Shown piece after piece: positions 28,199-37,515 of a DNA stretch of 64,000 bases. Both the position numbers and the translations under genes were made by a program. Each line of letters begins with the position of its first letter. Position 1 is the first letter of the stretch. Where the stretch lies: NCBI RefSeq assembly GCF_002097715.1, contig NZ_CP020738.1, positions 1,302,001-1,366,000 on the forward strand, written 5' to 3'. This DNA is from Burkholderia ubonensis subsp. mesacidophila (GTDB taxonomy: Bacteria; Pseudomonadota; Gammaproteobacteria; Burkholderiales; Burkholderiaceae). The notes under the pieces were generated by a model. That model saw only the letters and a list, made by a program, of their open reading frames with translations, had not been told where the DNA came from and ran no database searches.

Positions 28199-28822
28199 AT
28201 GGTCAAGTTGCTGCAAATCGATTCGAGCCCGATGGGCAACGCGTCCCTGTCGCGTCGCCTGACGCAGGAGTATGCGCGCAACTGGCGGCGCGCGCATCCC
28301 GATGGGCAGGTCGTGGAGCGTGATCTGTGCCGCATTGCGATGCCGCCGATCGACGCGGCGTGGATCGCGGCGAACTTCACGCCGCCGGCGGCGCGGACCG
28401 AGCAGCAGAACGAGCTGCTCGCGCTGTCGACGTCGTTCACGACGGAGCTGCGCGACGCCGACGAATACGTGATCGGCATGCCGATGCACAACTGGGGGCC
28501 GTCCGCGAGCTTCAAGCTCTGGCTGGACCACATCGTCAGGCAGGGGGAGACCGTGGAATCGACGCCGTCCGGGCCGCGCGGGTTGCTCGGGGGACGGCGC
28601 GCGACCTTCATGATCGCGGCGGGATGGCTTTACGGGCCGGGCTCGGCACGGGCGCAGTGCAACTTCATCGAACCCTGGCTGCGAACGCTGTTCGGCTATC
28701 TGGGCGTCGAGAACATGCGTTTCGTGATGGCGGACGGTGCGGCGGACGTGTTCACCGGCAAGGTTGAAAGCGCGGCGTTTCTGTCGCCGCATCTCGACGC
28801 GGTGCGGGCGTTGTTCGCCTAG
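28199..28822 (+). CDS. azoR: FMN-dependent NADH azoreductase
   Basis: A 207-aa flavodoxin-fold enzyme that reduces azo dyes and quinones with NADH and FMN. LLQIDSSPMGNASLSRRLT is the phosphate-binding loop of FMN, and GMPMHNWGPSASFKLWLDHI is the second FMN-contacting segment. AGGAG precedes the ATG. It is divergent from arsR over a dyad, so it is probably induced by a quinone- or azo-type compound sensed by that repressor. Confidence 0.9.
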   Translation: MVKLLQIDSSPMGNASLSRRLTQEYARNWRRAHPDGQVVERDLCRIAMPPIDAAWIAANFTPPAARTEQQNELLALSTSFTTELRDADEYVIGMPMHNWGPSASFKLWLDHIVRQGETVESTPSGPRGLLGGRRATFMIAAGWLYGPGSARAQCNFIEPWLRTLFGYLGVENMRFVMADGAADVFTGKVESAAFLSPHLDAVRALFA

Positions 28823-28883
28823 CCGTCCGGATCGGGACGCCGCGCCGCCCGCAACTGCGCGGGCGGCGCGATATCCGCCTGCA

Positions 28884-31112
28884 TCACTGATAGAAGTTCA
28901 GCGTCACCATCGCCGAGCGTCCCGGGGCCCACGTTGCGTAGATCGGGTAGGCGCTCGCGTAGTACTTCTTGTCGAACAGGTTCTGCACGTTCAGCTGGAC
29001 GTCCATCGTCTTGTTCACGCGCCACGTTGCGGCAGCGTCGAAGCGCGCGTAGCCGGGCGTCCACTTCCTGACGGTCGGCGACACCGACGCGTAGGTCTTG
29101 CTCATCACCGTCGCGCCCGCGCCAAGCGTCAGCTTCGGCATCACGTCGTAGCTCGTCCACAGCGTGAAGTTGTGCTTCGGCACCATCACCATCGGCAGGC
29201 CCGACGCGCCGGGGCTGCCGGGGCCCGCATCGGTCGTGACCGCGTTCATGTACGTGTAGCCGCCGAACAGATGCCACTTGGGCGTCAGGTTACCCGCGAA
29301 GCCGAGCTCGACGCCGCGCACGCGCTGCTTGCCGGCATTGATCGTGTGGCCGAGCCCGTCGCTCACGCGCGCGTTGGTCTTCTCGGTCTGGAACAGCGCG
29401 GACGTCAGCGACAGCTGCTCGTGGAGCACGTCCCACTTCGCGCCGATCTCGATGTTGCGCGAGCGCTCCGGCGACAGGTCGCGGTTGGCCGCGGTGATCT
29501 GGTCGGTGCCGCCGCCGAGGCCGCCGTTCGCGCCCGGCGGGTTCGACGACGTGCCGTACGACGCATACAGGCTCACGGTCTGCACCGGCTTGAACACGAG
29601 GCCGAACTGATAGCTGAACAGGTTCGACGTGTTCGACAGGCCGGCGACGCCGGCCTGCTGCGCGGTGGTGTCGTAGCGGTCGAAGCGCAGGCCGGCGTTG
29701 AACAGCCAGCGCTCGGACAGCTTCACGGTGTCGAACACGTACGCGGACGCGGTGGTCGTGCGCGTGTTCGTCGTCGCGCCAGGGAAGCCCTTGTCGCCGT
29801 TCAGCACGATGCCACCGTTCCACGGCATGTTCGGGTTCCAGCCGCCCGCGAGCGGCGTGCAGTTGCCGGCGACCGAGCACGGGCCGCCCGAGCGGATGTT
29901 GTTGCCGGCCGCGTCGGTGACGAGATAGCCCTCGTAGCGGTTCTGTTCCTGGCTGAACTCGACGCCGGCCGTCAGCGTGTGCTGCATGCCGAACAGGCTC
30001 GTGCGGCCGGTGATTTCGGTCTGGTTCGCGAAGCCGTTGGTCGCGTACTTGCCGCTCTTCGCCTGCAGGCCGAGCATGTTCGGATTCGACGCGAGGATCT
30101 GCGGATTGGTCGCGACGAAGTCGAGCGTCGAGCGCCCGAACATCGTCGTGTTCTTCAGCTTCCAGTTGTCGTCGATGCGATGCTCGACGCGGATTTCGCC
30201 GGTGTCGGTCTGCCCGTAGCGGTAGTCGCGCGTGTTCAGCCCGAAGAACTGGCCGCGATCGGTCGGCACCGGCGTGCCGCCCGAAGCGCGGAACGGCACG
30301 CTGAAGTCCGGCATGTCGTACGAGTTCATGTGGTAGTAGCTGATCGTGACCGTGGTCGGCGTGTTCAGCCCGAACACGATCGACGGCGCGACGCCCCAGC
30401 GCTTGTTGTACACGTTGTTGCGGCCGGCCTGGTTCGCGTCGTGGCCCATCACGTTCAGGCGCACCGCGGTCGTGTCGTTGAGCTTGCGGTTCGCGTCGAT
30501 CGTCGCGCGCTTGTAGCCGTCGGTGCCGAAGCCGATGCTGCTGTTGATGAAATCGTCGTTCTTCGGCGTCTTCGTGACGATGTCGATGCTGCCGCCGACC
30601 GAGCCGCGGCCCGCGTAGACGGAATCCGGACCCTTGACCACGCTGATCTGCTCGACCGCGAAGGTTTCGCGGTTCTGCAGCCCCGAGTCGCGCATCCCGT
30701 CGACGAAGATCGAGTTGCGCGATTCGAAGCCGCGAATCACCGGGCGGTCGGCCGACGGGTTCGCGGCCGCGTCGCCGCCGAGGAACGTGATGCCGGGCAC
30801 CGAGCGCAGCGCGTCGGCGAACGTCGTCACGTTCTTCTCCTTGATCAGCTGCTCGGGGATCACCGTGACCGAGCGCGGCGTGTCGCGCAGCGGCGCGGTG
30901 AACTTGTAGGACGGCGAGCGCTTCACCTGCATGTCCGACAGCGCGGACGACTGCACCGCGATCGTCGGCAGCGTGGCGGCGTCTGCGGGCGTCTGTTGCG
31001 CGCCGGAGGCGGCGGGCGCAGTTTGCGCGGTGGCGAGGAGGGGCGTCAGGAAAACGGAGCAATACAGCGCGGACACGAGGGCTCGCGGCCGCGTCTTGAA
31101 CTGGGCAGGCAT
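28884..31112 (-). CDS. TonB-dependent siderophore receptor
   Basis: A 742-aa outer-membrane receptor for a ferric siderophore, most like the catecholate Fiu/FepA-type group. A signal peptide (about 1-29, ending ALLATAQ-like LLATAQ) is followed by the plug domain (about 75-190: TPRSVTVIPEQLIKEKN, PVIRGFESRNSIFVDGMRDSG) and a 22-strand beta barrel. The C terminus reads VTLNFYQ, ending in Gln instead of the usual aromatic residue. No Shine-Dalgarno site is clear. Its promoter carries a Fur-box-like dyad, consistent with iron repression. Confidence 0.9.
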   Translation of the reverse strand: MPAQFKTRPRALVSALYCSVFLTPLLATAQTAPAASGAQQTPADAATLPTIAVQSSALSDMQVKRSPSYKFTAPLRDTPRSVTVIPEQLIKEKNVTTFADALRSVPGITFLGGDAAANPSADRPVIRGFESRNSIFVDGMRDSGLQNRETFAVEQISVVKGPDSVYAGRGSVGGSIDIVTKTPKNDDFINSSIGFGTDGYKRATIDANRKLNDTTAVRLNVMGHDANQAGRNNVYNKRWGVAPSIVFGLNTPTTVTISYYHMNSYDMPDFSVPFRASGGTPVPTDRGQFFGLNTRDYRYGQTDTGEIRVEHRIDDNWKLKNTTMFGRSTLDFVATNPQILASNPNMLGLQAKSGKYATNGFANQTEITGRTSLFGMQHTLTAGVEFSQEQNRYEGYLVTDAAGNNIRSGGPCSVAGNCTPLAGGWNPNMPWNGGIVLNGDKGFPGATTNTRTTTASAYVFDTVKLSERWLFNAGLRFDRYDTTAQQAGVAGLSNTSNLFSYQFGLVFKPVQTVSLYASYGTSSNPPGANGGLGGGTDQITAANRDLSPERSRNIEIGAKWDVLHEQLSLTSALFQTEKTNARVSDGLGHTINAGKQRVRGVELGFAGNLTPKWHLFGGYTYMNAVTTDAGPGSPGASGLPMVMVPKHNFTLWTSYDVMPKLTLGAGATVMSKTYASVSPTVRKWTPGYARFDAAATWRVNKTMDVQLNVQNLFDKKYYASAYPIYATWAPGRSAMVTLNFYQ

Positions 31113-31192
31113 AGGAGAGGCAGCGGAAGTATCGGTGATCGGCGGCGTGCGGGCGGCGGACGCGGTCCGGGACGCGCCTGCACGTCAATCTG

Positions 31193-31250
31193 AATGCGTA
31201 TGATTCGCATTTGCGTCAGCGATTGTAGGGATTGGCACTAAATATGTAAA
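31193..31250 (-). promoter_or_regulatory. Sigma70 promoter with Fur box of the TonB receptor gene
   Basis: On the minus strand TTTACA (31245-31250) and TACAAT (31222-31227) are 17 bases apart, a near-consensus promoter. Just downstream lies AATGCGAATCATACGCATT (31193-31211), a near-palindrome of Fur-box type. Fur bound there would block transcription when iron is plentiful. Confidence 0.7.
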
Positions 31251-31432
31251 CACTTGATTGGTTTTTGTACTAAAACGAGCCAGATCGCGCCTCTGGAGCA
31301 CGCGCCTTTGCACCGGGCGCAAGACCACTTTCCATCCGCGGTTTCGCCCGCTGCGGAGGGGACTCGATACACTGCCGTACCGGTTTGGTGAGGCCCCGAT
31401 CACGTACGTGGCCCTGGATAGATGGAGACAGG

Positions 31433-32497
31433 ATGGAAACGAACGGCGCAGCGGTAGTCACGTACCGCGGAAACGCGATCGAGAACACGCATGCGGCACA
31501 CGTCGCGGTGGTGGACGCGCACGGCAGGCTGCTTTACCGGCTGGGCGACCCGTTCCGGATGACGCTCGCGCGCTCGGCGGCCAAGCCGGCGCAGGCGTTG
31601 TCGGTGCTCGAGACGGGGGGCCCCGACCGGTTCGGCTTCGACGAAGCGGACCTCGCGCTGATGTGCGCGTCGCACAGCAGCGAGGACCGGCATATCGAGC
31701 GAACCCGCGCGATGCTGGCCAAGGTGCAGGCGCAGGAATCCGACCTGCGGTGCGGCGGGCATGAGCCAATTTCCGACGTGGTGTTTCGTTCATGGATCAA
31801 GCGCGACTACAGCCCGACCGGGGTGTGCAGCAATTGCTCGGGGAAGCATGTCGGCATGCTGGCCGGCGCGCAGGCGATCGGGGCCGCGATCGCGGACTAC
31901 CATCTTCCGGACCATCCGATGCAGGTGCGGGTGAAGCGCGTCGTCGCCGAAGCGTGCGGGCTGCGCGAGGATGAAGTCGAGTGGGCGATCGACGGCTGCA
32001 ACCTGCCCACGCCGGCGTTTCCGCTCGATCGCCTTGCCCGCATCTACGCAGGCCTCGCGCATGGCGCGGACGCCGTGGAAGCCGGCAATGCGGAGCACGA
32101 CGCGCGCATCGGCGCGCTCGCGCGGCTTCATCACGCGATGACGCGCCATCCCGAGATGGTCGCCGGCGACGGCCGGTATTGCACCGTGCTGATGCGGGCG
32201 TTCGACGGCAGCGTGGTCGGCAAGCTCGGCGCGGATGCGTGCTACGGGCTCGGCGTGCGCGCGTCCGACCAGACGCGGCGGCTCGGCGCCGACGGGGCGC
32301 TCGGCATCTCGGTCAAGATCGAGGACGGCAACATCGACGTGCTGTACATGCTCGTCAGCGAACTCCTGGAGCGGCTGCGGATCGGCACGGCGGCGCAGCG
32401 CGCGCAACTGGCGGCGTTCCATCGTCCGCCGATGCGGAACACGCAGGGTGTCGACATCGGTCGCGCGGCGTTCCCGTTCGAACTGCAAGCGGCCTGA
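31433..32497 (+). CDS. L-asparaginase of the zinc-containing Rhizobium etli (ReAV/ReAII) type
   Basis: A 354-aa protein of the asparaginase II (PF06089-type) family, unrelated to E. coli AnsA/AnsB. Residues that build the active site in the R. etli enzyme are at the same numbers here: Ser48 and Lys51 (ARSAAKPAQ), Cys135 and Lys138 (SNCSGKH), Asp187 and Cys189 (IDGCN). It would hydrolyse asparagine to aspartate and ammonia. The ATG follows GGAGACAGG. Its product aspartate would feed the aspartase gene aspA at 34010, so this is one asparagine-use locus. Confidence 0.9.
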   Translation: METNGAAVVTYRGNAIENTHAAHVAVVDAHGRLLYRLGDPFRMTLARSAAKPAQALSVLETGGPDRFGFDEADLALMCASHSSEDRHIERTRAMLAKVQAQESDLRCGGHEPISDVVFRSWIKRDYSPTGVCSNCSGKHVGMLAGAQAIGAAIADYHLPDHPMQVRVKRVVAEACGLREDEVEWAIDGCNLPTPAFPLDRLARIYAGLAHGADAVEAGNAEHDARIGALARLHHAMTRHPEMVAGDGRYCTVLMRAFDGSVVGKLGADACYGLGVRASDQTRRLGADGALGISVKIEDGNIDVLYMLVSELLERLRIGTAAQRAQLAAFHRPPMRNTQGVDIGRAAFPFELQAA

Positions 32498-32521
32498 GCG
32501 CCATCGCCCCGGCGACGGCGC

Positions 32522-33496
32522 TCAGCGCCGTCCGTCCCGGATCTTCCGCATCTCCGCGTCGGAAAGCTCGCCGATATGGGCGAGCCGTTCCGCCAGGAAT
32601 TCCCGCAGCACCCGCAACTTCGCCGAGCTGCGCCGGTTCGCCAGATACGCCATGTAGATGAAGTCGCCGGTCAGCTTGTTCTGCAGCCGATAGCGGGGCA
32701 GGACGACCTCGAGCTGGCCGCTCGCCAGCAGATCCCGCACCAGCCAGATCTCGAACTCCGCGATGCCGAGCCCGGCACGGGTGGCGTCGAGCAGCAGTTC
32801 CGAGTGATCCGAGACCAGGTTCCCGGCCGGCAGGATGCTGTGCCGCGCGTCGCCGTCGACCAGCTCCCAGCGCGGGTCGCCTTCGGGGTGAACGTAGCGC
32901 AGGCAATTGTGGCGCGCCAGTTCGGGCGGCTCGACCGGGCGTCCGCAGCGATCGAGATAGTCGGGCGACGCGCACAGGATGCTGTCGTTGCGCGACAGCC
33001 GCTGCACGACCAGGTTGTCGAGGTAGTTCTCGCCCTCGTGGATGTCGAGGTCGAAGCCGCCGGCGACCAGGTCGTTGTGATTGTCGGTCAGCCGGACGTC
33101 GAGCTGGATCGTCGGGTAGCGCGCGAGAAACGGGGCGACCAGCGGCGCGAGATGGCGCCGGCCGAACGCGACCGGCGCCGTGAGCTTGAGCGGGCCGCTG
33201 GGCCGCGCATTCAGCTCGGCGACGACGCGCAGCGTGTCGTCGAGATCCGCGATCAGCGTGACGGCCCGTTCGTGGTAGATGCTGCCGGCCTCCGTCAGCG
33301 TCACGCTGTGCGTGGAGCGGTGCAGCAGCGGGACGCCGAGCGCCTCTTCGATCGCCGACACCTTGCGCGCGACGGTGGAGGTCGACACATGCATCTCTTT
33401 CGCGACCGCCGAAAAACTCCCTGTTTCGACCACCCGCACGAATGCGCGCATCGCGCCGAGATGATCGACGCCAGCCTCTCTCGGCCCCTTCTTCAT
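32522..33496 (-). CDS. LysR-family transcriptional regulator
   Basis: A 324-aa regulator with N-terminal winged helix (AMRAFVRVVETGSFSAVAKEMHVSTSTVARKVSAIEEALG in part, residues about 15-55) and an effector domain of the CrgA-like group. It lies convergent with the asparaginase gene and divergent from aspA-ansP. A structured repeat element sits in the 513-bp divergent region, separating it from aspA. It is the obvious candidate controller of the aspA operon. Confidence 0.9.
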   Translation of the reverse strand: MKKGPREAGVDHLGAMRAFVRVVETGSFSAVAKEMHVSTSTVARKVSAIEEALGVPLLHRSTHSVTLTEAGSIYHERAVTLIADLDDTLRVVAELNARPSGPLKLTAPVAFGRRHLAPLVAPFLARYPTIQLDVRLTDNHNDLVAGGFDLDIHEGENYLDNLVVQRLSRNDSILCASPDYLDRCGRPVEPPELARHNCLRYVHPEGDPRWELVDGDARHSILPAGNLVSDHSELLLDATRAGLGIAEFEIWLVRDLLASGQLEVVLPRYRLQNKLTGDFIYMAYLANRRSSAKLRVLREFLAERLAHIGELSDAEMRKIRDGRR

Positions 33497-33672
33497 GTCT
33501 GCCTCGCTGTTGCGTCTGACGCAAAACCGAATTCGATAATAACGAAATGAGTATTTTTTTGCAAAGACATAGAATGCGAACGCGTCGCGCAGGCGGCAGG
33601 CCGGCGAAGACCGGTTCGGCTTCGCGACGCATGAACCGAGGGCCTTTCGATGCCGGCGCCAGCCGGCGGAAC

Positions 33673-33989
33673 TAGGGTCTGTTCACGCTAATAACGGGCT
33701 TGCGCTGGCCGCCAGAAGGGCCGAGCGCAAGGAATGGGACGCAGCGAATACTGGACGTATTCGCAAGGAGCATGACGCGGCGATCGGCCCTTCTGGCGGC
33801 CAGCCCCACGAAAGAATTTTTTGAAATCAGGGGAACGTGCCTTGCCGGCCGCATTGCGGCGTCGCGCGTTGCTTGTTTGGCTCGGCCAAACGGCGCTCCT
33901 TGCTCCTTGCACGCGCCCAAAGGAAGTCCCCTTGGGGGACGGCCGGCAAGGCACGTTCGCAAGCCCGTTATTAGCGTGAACAGACCCTA
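33673..33989. mobile_element. 317-bp MITE-like element with 32-bp perfect terminal inverted repeats
   Basis: The ends (33673-33704 and 33958-33989; left end TAGGGTCTGTTCACGCTAAT) are perfect 32-bp inverted repeats. Inside, two more perfect arms abut them: arm A, 20 bp, at 33705-33724 with 33784-33803, and arm B, 18 bp, at 33834-33851 with 33940-33957. The 30-base spacer between them starts CCCC and ends GGGG. Smaller hairpins lie inside arm A (GCGAATAC-TGGAC-GTATTCGC, 33744-33764) and arm B (GTTTGGC-TCG-GCCAAAC, 33875-33891). Flanks read AAC on both sides (33670-33672, 33990-33992), a possible 3-bp target duplication. A 2-bp TA duplication with ends at 33675 and 33987 is the alternative. No protein is encoded. 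Confidence 0.8.
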
Positions 33990-34009
33990 AACCAATCTGG
34001 AGAGACACG

Positions 34010-35416
34010 ATGGCAGGCATCGACTTCCGCGTCGAAACCGATCTTTTAGGTAAACGAAATATTCCGGCGGACGCCTACTACGGCGTCCATACGCTCCGCG
34101 CGAAAGAGAACTTCGACATTTCCGGCCGCAGCATCGCGTCGTTCCCTTACCTGATCATCGCGCTGGCGGCCGTGAAGGAAGCGGCGGCCGACGCCAACTG
34201 CGAGCTCGGGCTGCTGCCGCAGGCGTACCGCGACGCGATCGCCGCGGCGTGCGTCGAGATCCGCGAAGGCCATCTGCACGACCAGTTCGTCGTCGACATC
34301 ATCCAGGGCGGCGCGGGCACGTCGACCAACATGAATGCGAACGAGGTGATCTGCAACCGGGCGCTGGAAATCATGGGGCACGCGCGCGGCGAGTATGAGT
34401 ATCTGCATCCGAACGAGCACGTCAATCTCGCGCAGAGCACGAACGACGTCTATCCGACCGCGCTGCGGATCGCGACGTGCTTCGCGATCGAGCATCTGCT
34501 CGAGGCGATGGTGCACCTGCGCGACGCGTTCGACGAAAGGGCCGAGGCATTCGCCGGTCTCCTGAAGCTCGGCCGCACGCAATTGCAGGACGCCGTGCCG
34601 ATGACGCTCGGCCAGGAGTTCTCCACGTACGCGGTGATGCTGACGGAGGACATCGCGCGCCTGCAGGAGGCGAGTGCGCTGATTCGCGAGATCAATCTCG
34701 GCGCGACGGCGATCGGCACCGGAATCACCGCGCATCCGGACTATGCGGGCAAGGCGCTCGCGGCGCTGCGGCGCATCACCGGCGTCGACCTGAGCACCGC
34801 GCCGAACCTCATCGAGGCGACGCAGGATTGCGGCGCGTTCGTGCAGATTTCCGGCGTGCTCAAGCGGATCGCGGTCAAGCTGTCGAAGACCTGCAACGAC
34901 CTGCGGCTGCTGTCGAGCGGGCCGCGCGCCGGGTTCGGCGAAATCAATCTGCCGCCGATGCAGGCCGGCTCGTCGATCATGCCCGGCAAGGTGAACCCGG
35001 TCATTCCGGAGGTCGTCAACCAGGTGGCGTTCGAAGTGTTCGGCAACGACCTGACGGTGACCTTCGCCGCCGAAGCCGGCCAGCTCCAGCTCAACGCATT
35101 CGAGCCGGTGATCGCGAGCGCGCTGTTCCGCAGCTTCGGCCACCTGACGGCAGCCTGCATGACGCTCGCCGACAAGTGCGTGAAGGGCATCACCGCGAAC
35201 CCCGAGCGGCTGCGCGACACGATGGAGCGCTCGGTGGCGCTCGCAACCGCGCTCAATCCGTACCTCGGCTACAAGCGCGCGACGTCCGTGGCCGCCGAGG
35301 CGCACGCGAGCGGCAAGACGATCCGGGAAGTCGTGCTCGACCGCCAGCTGATGACCGAGGCGCAGCTCGACGAGGCACTGCGGCCCGACGCGCTGATCCA
35401 GCCGCGCGTCTACTGA
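34010..35416 (+). CDS. aspA: Aspartate ammonia-lyase (aspartase)
   Basis: A 468-aa fumarase/aspartase-superfamily enzyme converting aspartate to fumarate and ammonia. The GSSIMPGKVNPVIPE signature loop carries the catalytic serine, and TSTNMNANEVI and EHVNLAQSTNDVYPT are the other two conserved substrate-binding regions. Aspartase is preferred over class II fumarase because of the N-terminal FRVETDLLGKRNIPADAYYGVHTLRA sequence and the partner genes. GGAGAGA precedes the ATG. It is followed by ansP after 81 bases. Confidence 0.92.
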   Translation: MAGIDFRVETDLLGKRNIPADAYYGVHTLRAKENFDISGRSIASFPYLIIALAAVKEAAADANCELGLLPQAYRDAIAAACVEIREGHLHDQFVVDIIQGGAGTSTNMNANEVICNRALEIMGHARGEYEYLHPNEHVNLAQSTNDVYPTALRIATCFAIEHLLEAMVHLRDAFDERAEAFAGLLKLGRTQLQDAVPMTLGQEFSTYAVMLTEDIARLQEASALIREINLGATAIGTGITAHPDYAGKALAALRRITGVDLSTAPNLIEATQDCGAFVQISGVLKRIAVKLSKTCNDLRLLSSGPRAGFGEINLPPMQAGSSIMPGKVNPVIPEVVNQVAFEVFGNDLTVTFAAEAGQLQLNAFEPVIASALFRSFGHLTAACMTLADKCVKGITANPERLRDTMERSVALATALNPYLGYKRATSVAAEAHASGKTIREVVLDRQLMTEAQLDEALRPDALIQPRVY

Positions 35417-35497
35417 ACGCGGCGACGCCGGCGCCGCAGCCGCCAGCCCGGCGAATGCGCCCCATCCATTCAATTCCAACCACATCGGAGACACATC

Positions 35498-36991
35498 ATG
35501 AAACACGCCAGCGAGCGCCCGGCCGACACGGCCGGCGGCGCCGCGTCCCGTCATGCCGACCGGGATGCGCTGTTCGCATCGCACGAAGCCGGCTATGCGA
35601 AGCAACTGAAGCCCAGACACGTGCAGATGATCGCGATGGGCGGCGCGATCGGGACCGGGCTGTTCCTCGGCGCCGGCGGCCGCCTGCAGCATGCGGGGCC
35701 CGCGCTGGCGGTCGTCTATCTCGTCTGCGGAATCTTTGCATTCCTGATCATGCGCGCGCTCGGCGAGCTCGTGATGCATCGCCCGACCAGCGGCAGCTTC
35801 GTGTCCTACGCGCGGGAATTCATGGGCGAGCGGGCGTCGTTCGTCGCGGGCTGGATGTACTACCTGAACTGGGCGACCACCGGCATCGTCGACATCACGG
35901 CGGTCGCGATCTACATGAAGTACTGGGCGGTGTTCTCGGACGTGCCGCAATGGGTGTTCGCGCTCGGCGCGCTCGCGATCGTGTCGACGGTGAACATGAT
36001 CGGCGTGAAGATGTTCGGCGAGATGGAGTTCTGGTTCTCGATCGTCAAGGTCGGCGCGCTGGGCGTGTTCCTGCTGGTCGGGAGCCTGTTCCTGGCCAGC
36101 GGCCGGCCGGTAGACGGACACCTGCCGGGCCTCCATCTGATCGCCGACAGCGGCGGGATCTTTCCGCACGGGCTCCTGCCGGCGGTGCTGATCGTGCAGG
36201 GCGTCGTGTTCGCGTACGCGAGCATCGAGCTCGTCGGGGTCGCGGCGGGCGAGACCGCCGATGCGCGCACGGTGCTGCCGAAGGCGATCAACAGCGTGAT
36301 GTGGCGCATCGCGCTGTTCTACGTGGGCTCGGTCGTGCTGCTGGTCACGCTGTTGCCGTGGACTGCCTACAGCGCGCACGAAAGCCCGTTCGTGACCTTC
36401 TTCGGCAAGCTCGGGGTGCCTTACGTCGGCACCGTGATGAACGTCGTGGTGCTTACGGCCGCGATGTCGAGCCTGAACTCCGGGCTCTATTCGATGGGGC
36501 GCGTGCTGCGCGCGATGGCGATGGGCGGGTCCGCGCCGCGGTTCGTATCCAGGATGAGCGCGCGCGGCGTGCCCTACGGCGGCATCCTGTTCACGGTCGC
36601 GATCAACGCGATCGGCGTGCCGCTGAACTACATCGTGCCGGCGCAGGCGTTCGAGATCGTGCTGAACATGGCGTCGCTCGGCATCATCGCGACGTGGGGC
36701 TTCATCGTGATGTGCCAGATCCTGTTCCGGCGCAAGGTCCGGCGCGGCGAACTGAGCAACGTCCCGTTCCGGATGCCCGGCGCGCCGTTCACGTCCTGGC
36801 TCACGCTGGCGTTCCTGCTCGCGGTGCTGGTCCTGATGGCGTTCGACTATCCGGGCGGCACCTGGACCGTCGCGATGATTCCGGTCGTCGCGCTCGCGCT
36901 GACGGTCGGCTGGCATCTGGCGAAGCGCGGTTCGGCGCGCGAGGCGGCGGCGCTGCATCGATCCGTCGTCGATCGGGCGAATCAGGCCTGA
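35498..36991 (+). CDS. ansP: Amino acid permease, probably L-asparagine permease
   Basis: A 497-aa inner-membrane amino acid:H+ symporter with twelve predicted membrane segments. The first, MIAMGGAIGTGLFLGAG, is the APC-family signature, and ELGELVMHRPTSGSFVSYAREF-like GELVMHRPTSGSFVSYAREF follows. The best fit by eye is AnsP within the amino acid transporter family, supported by the aspartase next to it and the asparaginase nearby. The ATG follows GGAGACACATC. Confidence 0.85.
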   Translation: MKHASERPADTAGGAASRHADRDALFASHEAGYAKQLKPRHVQMIAMGGAIGTGLFLGAGGRLQHAGPALAVVYLVCGIFAFLIMRALGELVMHRPTSGSFVSYAREFMGERASFVAGWMYYLNWATTGIVDITAVAIYMKYWAVFSDVPQWVFALGALAIVSTVNMIGVKMFGEMEFWFSIVKVGALGVFLLVGSLFLASGRPVDGHLPGLHLIADSGGIFPHGLLPAVLIVQGVVFAYASIELVGVAAGETADARTVLPKAINSVMWRIALFYVGSVVLLVTLLPWTAYSAHESPFVTFFGKLGVPYVGTVMNVVVLTAAMSSLNSGLYSMGRVLRAMAMGGSAPRFVSRMSARGVPYGGILFTVAINAIGVPLNYIVPAQAFEIVLNMASLGIIATWGFIVMCQILFRRKVRRGELSNVPFRMPGAPFTSWLTLAFLLAVLVLMAFDYPGGTWTVAMIPVVALALTVGWHLAKRGSAREAAALHRSVVDRANQA

Positions 36992-37515
36992 TTTCGCAAG
37001 GAGAGGGGAGCGGGCAGTCTGCAGAGGACTGCCGACGCGTGGCTGGTCCAGCTCGCGTGCTCCCCCGCGTCGGCGTCGAGATCGCCGTGCGCGGCAGAGG
37101 ATATTCTCGATTCGGTTAAATGATTAAAAAAACAATCTGGCGGCAGGCTTATTCCATGCCATGATTTGCTCATTGAATTAAATGGCGATCATTCGCAAAC
37201 GTTTTACTGATCGTCATGAATATCTCGCCATGCAATCTCGCGACCGGTAATTAGCGTCGCGCGACAGGCAGGCGCAAAGCCTTGCTGGATGGCGATCTCC
37301 GCAGGTCTGGAGCAGGCGCAACCGTGCGTTAACGGCAAATAACCAGAGAACTTTAGGATTTTCGTCCGGAAACTGGTTATTTCAATTCTCGCGCAAATCG
37401 ATTCGCGCACAGTCATCCGACGGTCATAACCCATCCTCGATAATCCGGCGCTCGGCCATTCATTCAACAGAACGCACAAGCGTTTGAAGCCGGATCGCTA
37501 CGGGGAGCTGTACAC
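36992..37515. other. Intergenic region between ansP and the chemosensory-like operon
   Basis: About 520 bases. A hairpin (GGCAGTC-TGCAGAG-GACTGCC, 37013-37033) just after ansP may be a terminator without a T run. The 37120-37400 part is clearly AT-richer than the surroundings and is likely promoter DNA for the operon starting at 37516. I see no supported gene. Confidence 0.5.

Noticed and set aside
34046..36958. A 970-aa minus-strand frame
   Set aside because: It is antisense to aspA and ansP, Arg/His/Asp-rich and without a ribosome site or motif. The true genes lie on the other strand.
37204..37479. A 91-aa minus-strand frame in the region upstream of the chemosensory-like operon
   Set aside because: No ribosome site, no motif, and the region has promoter-like AT content. 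A real small gene cannot be excluded but is not supported.
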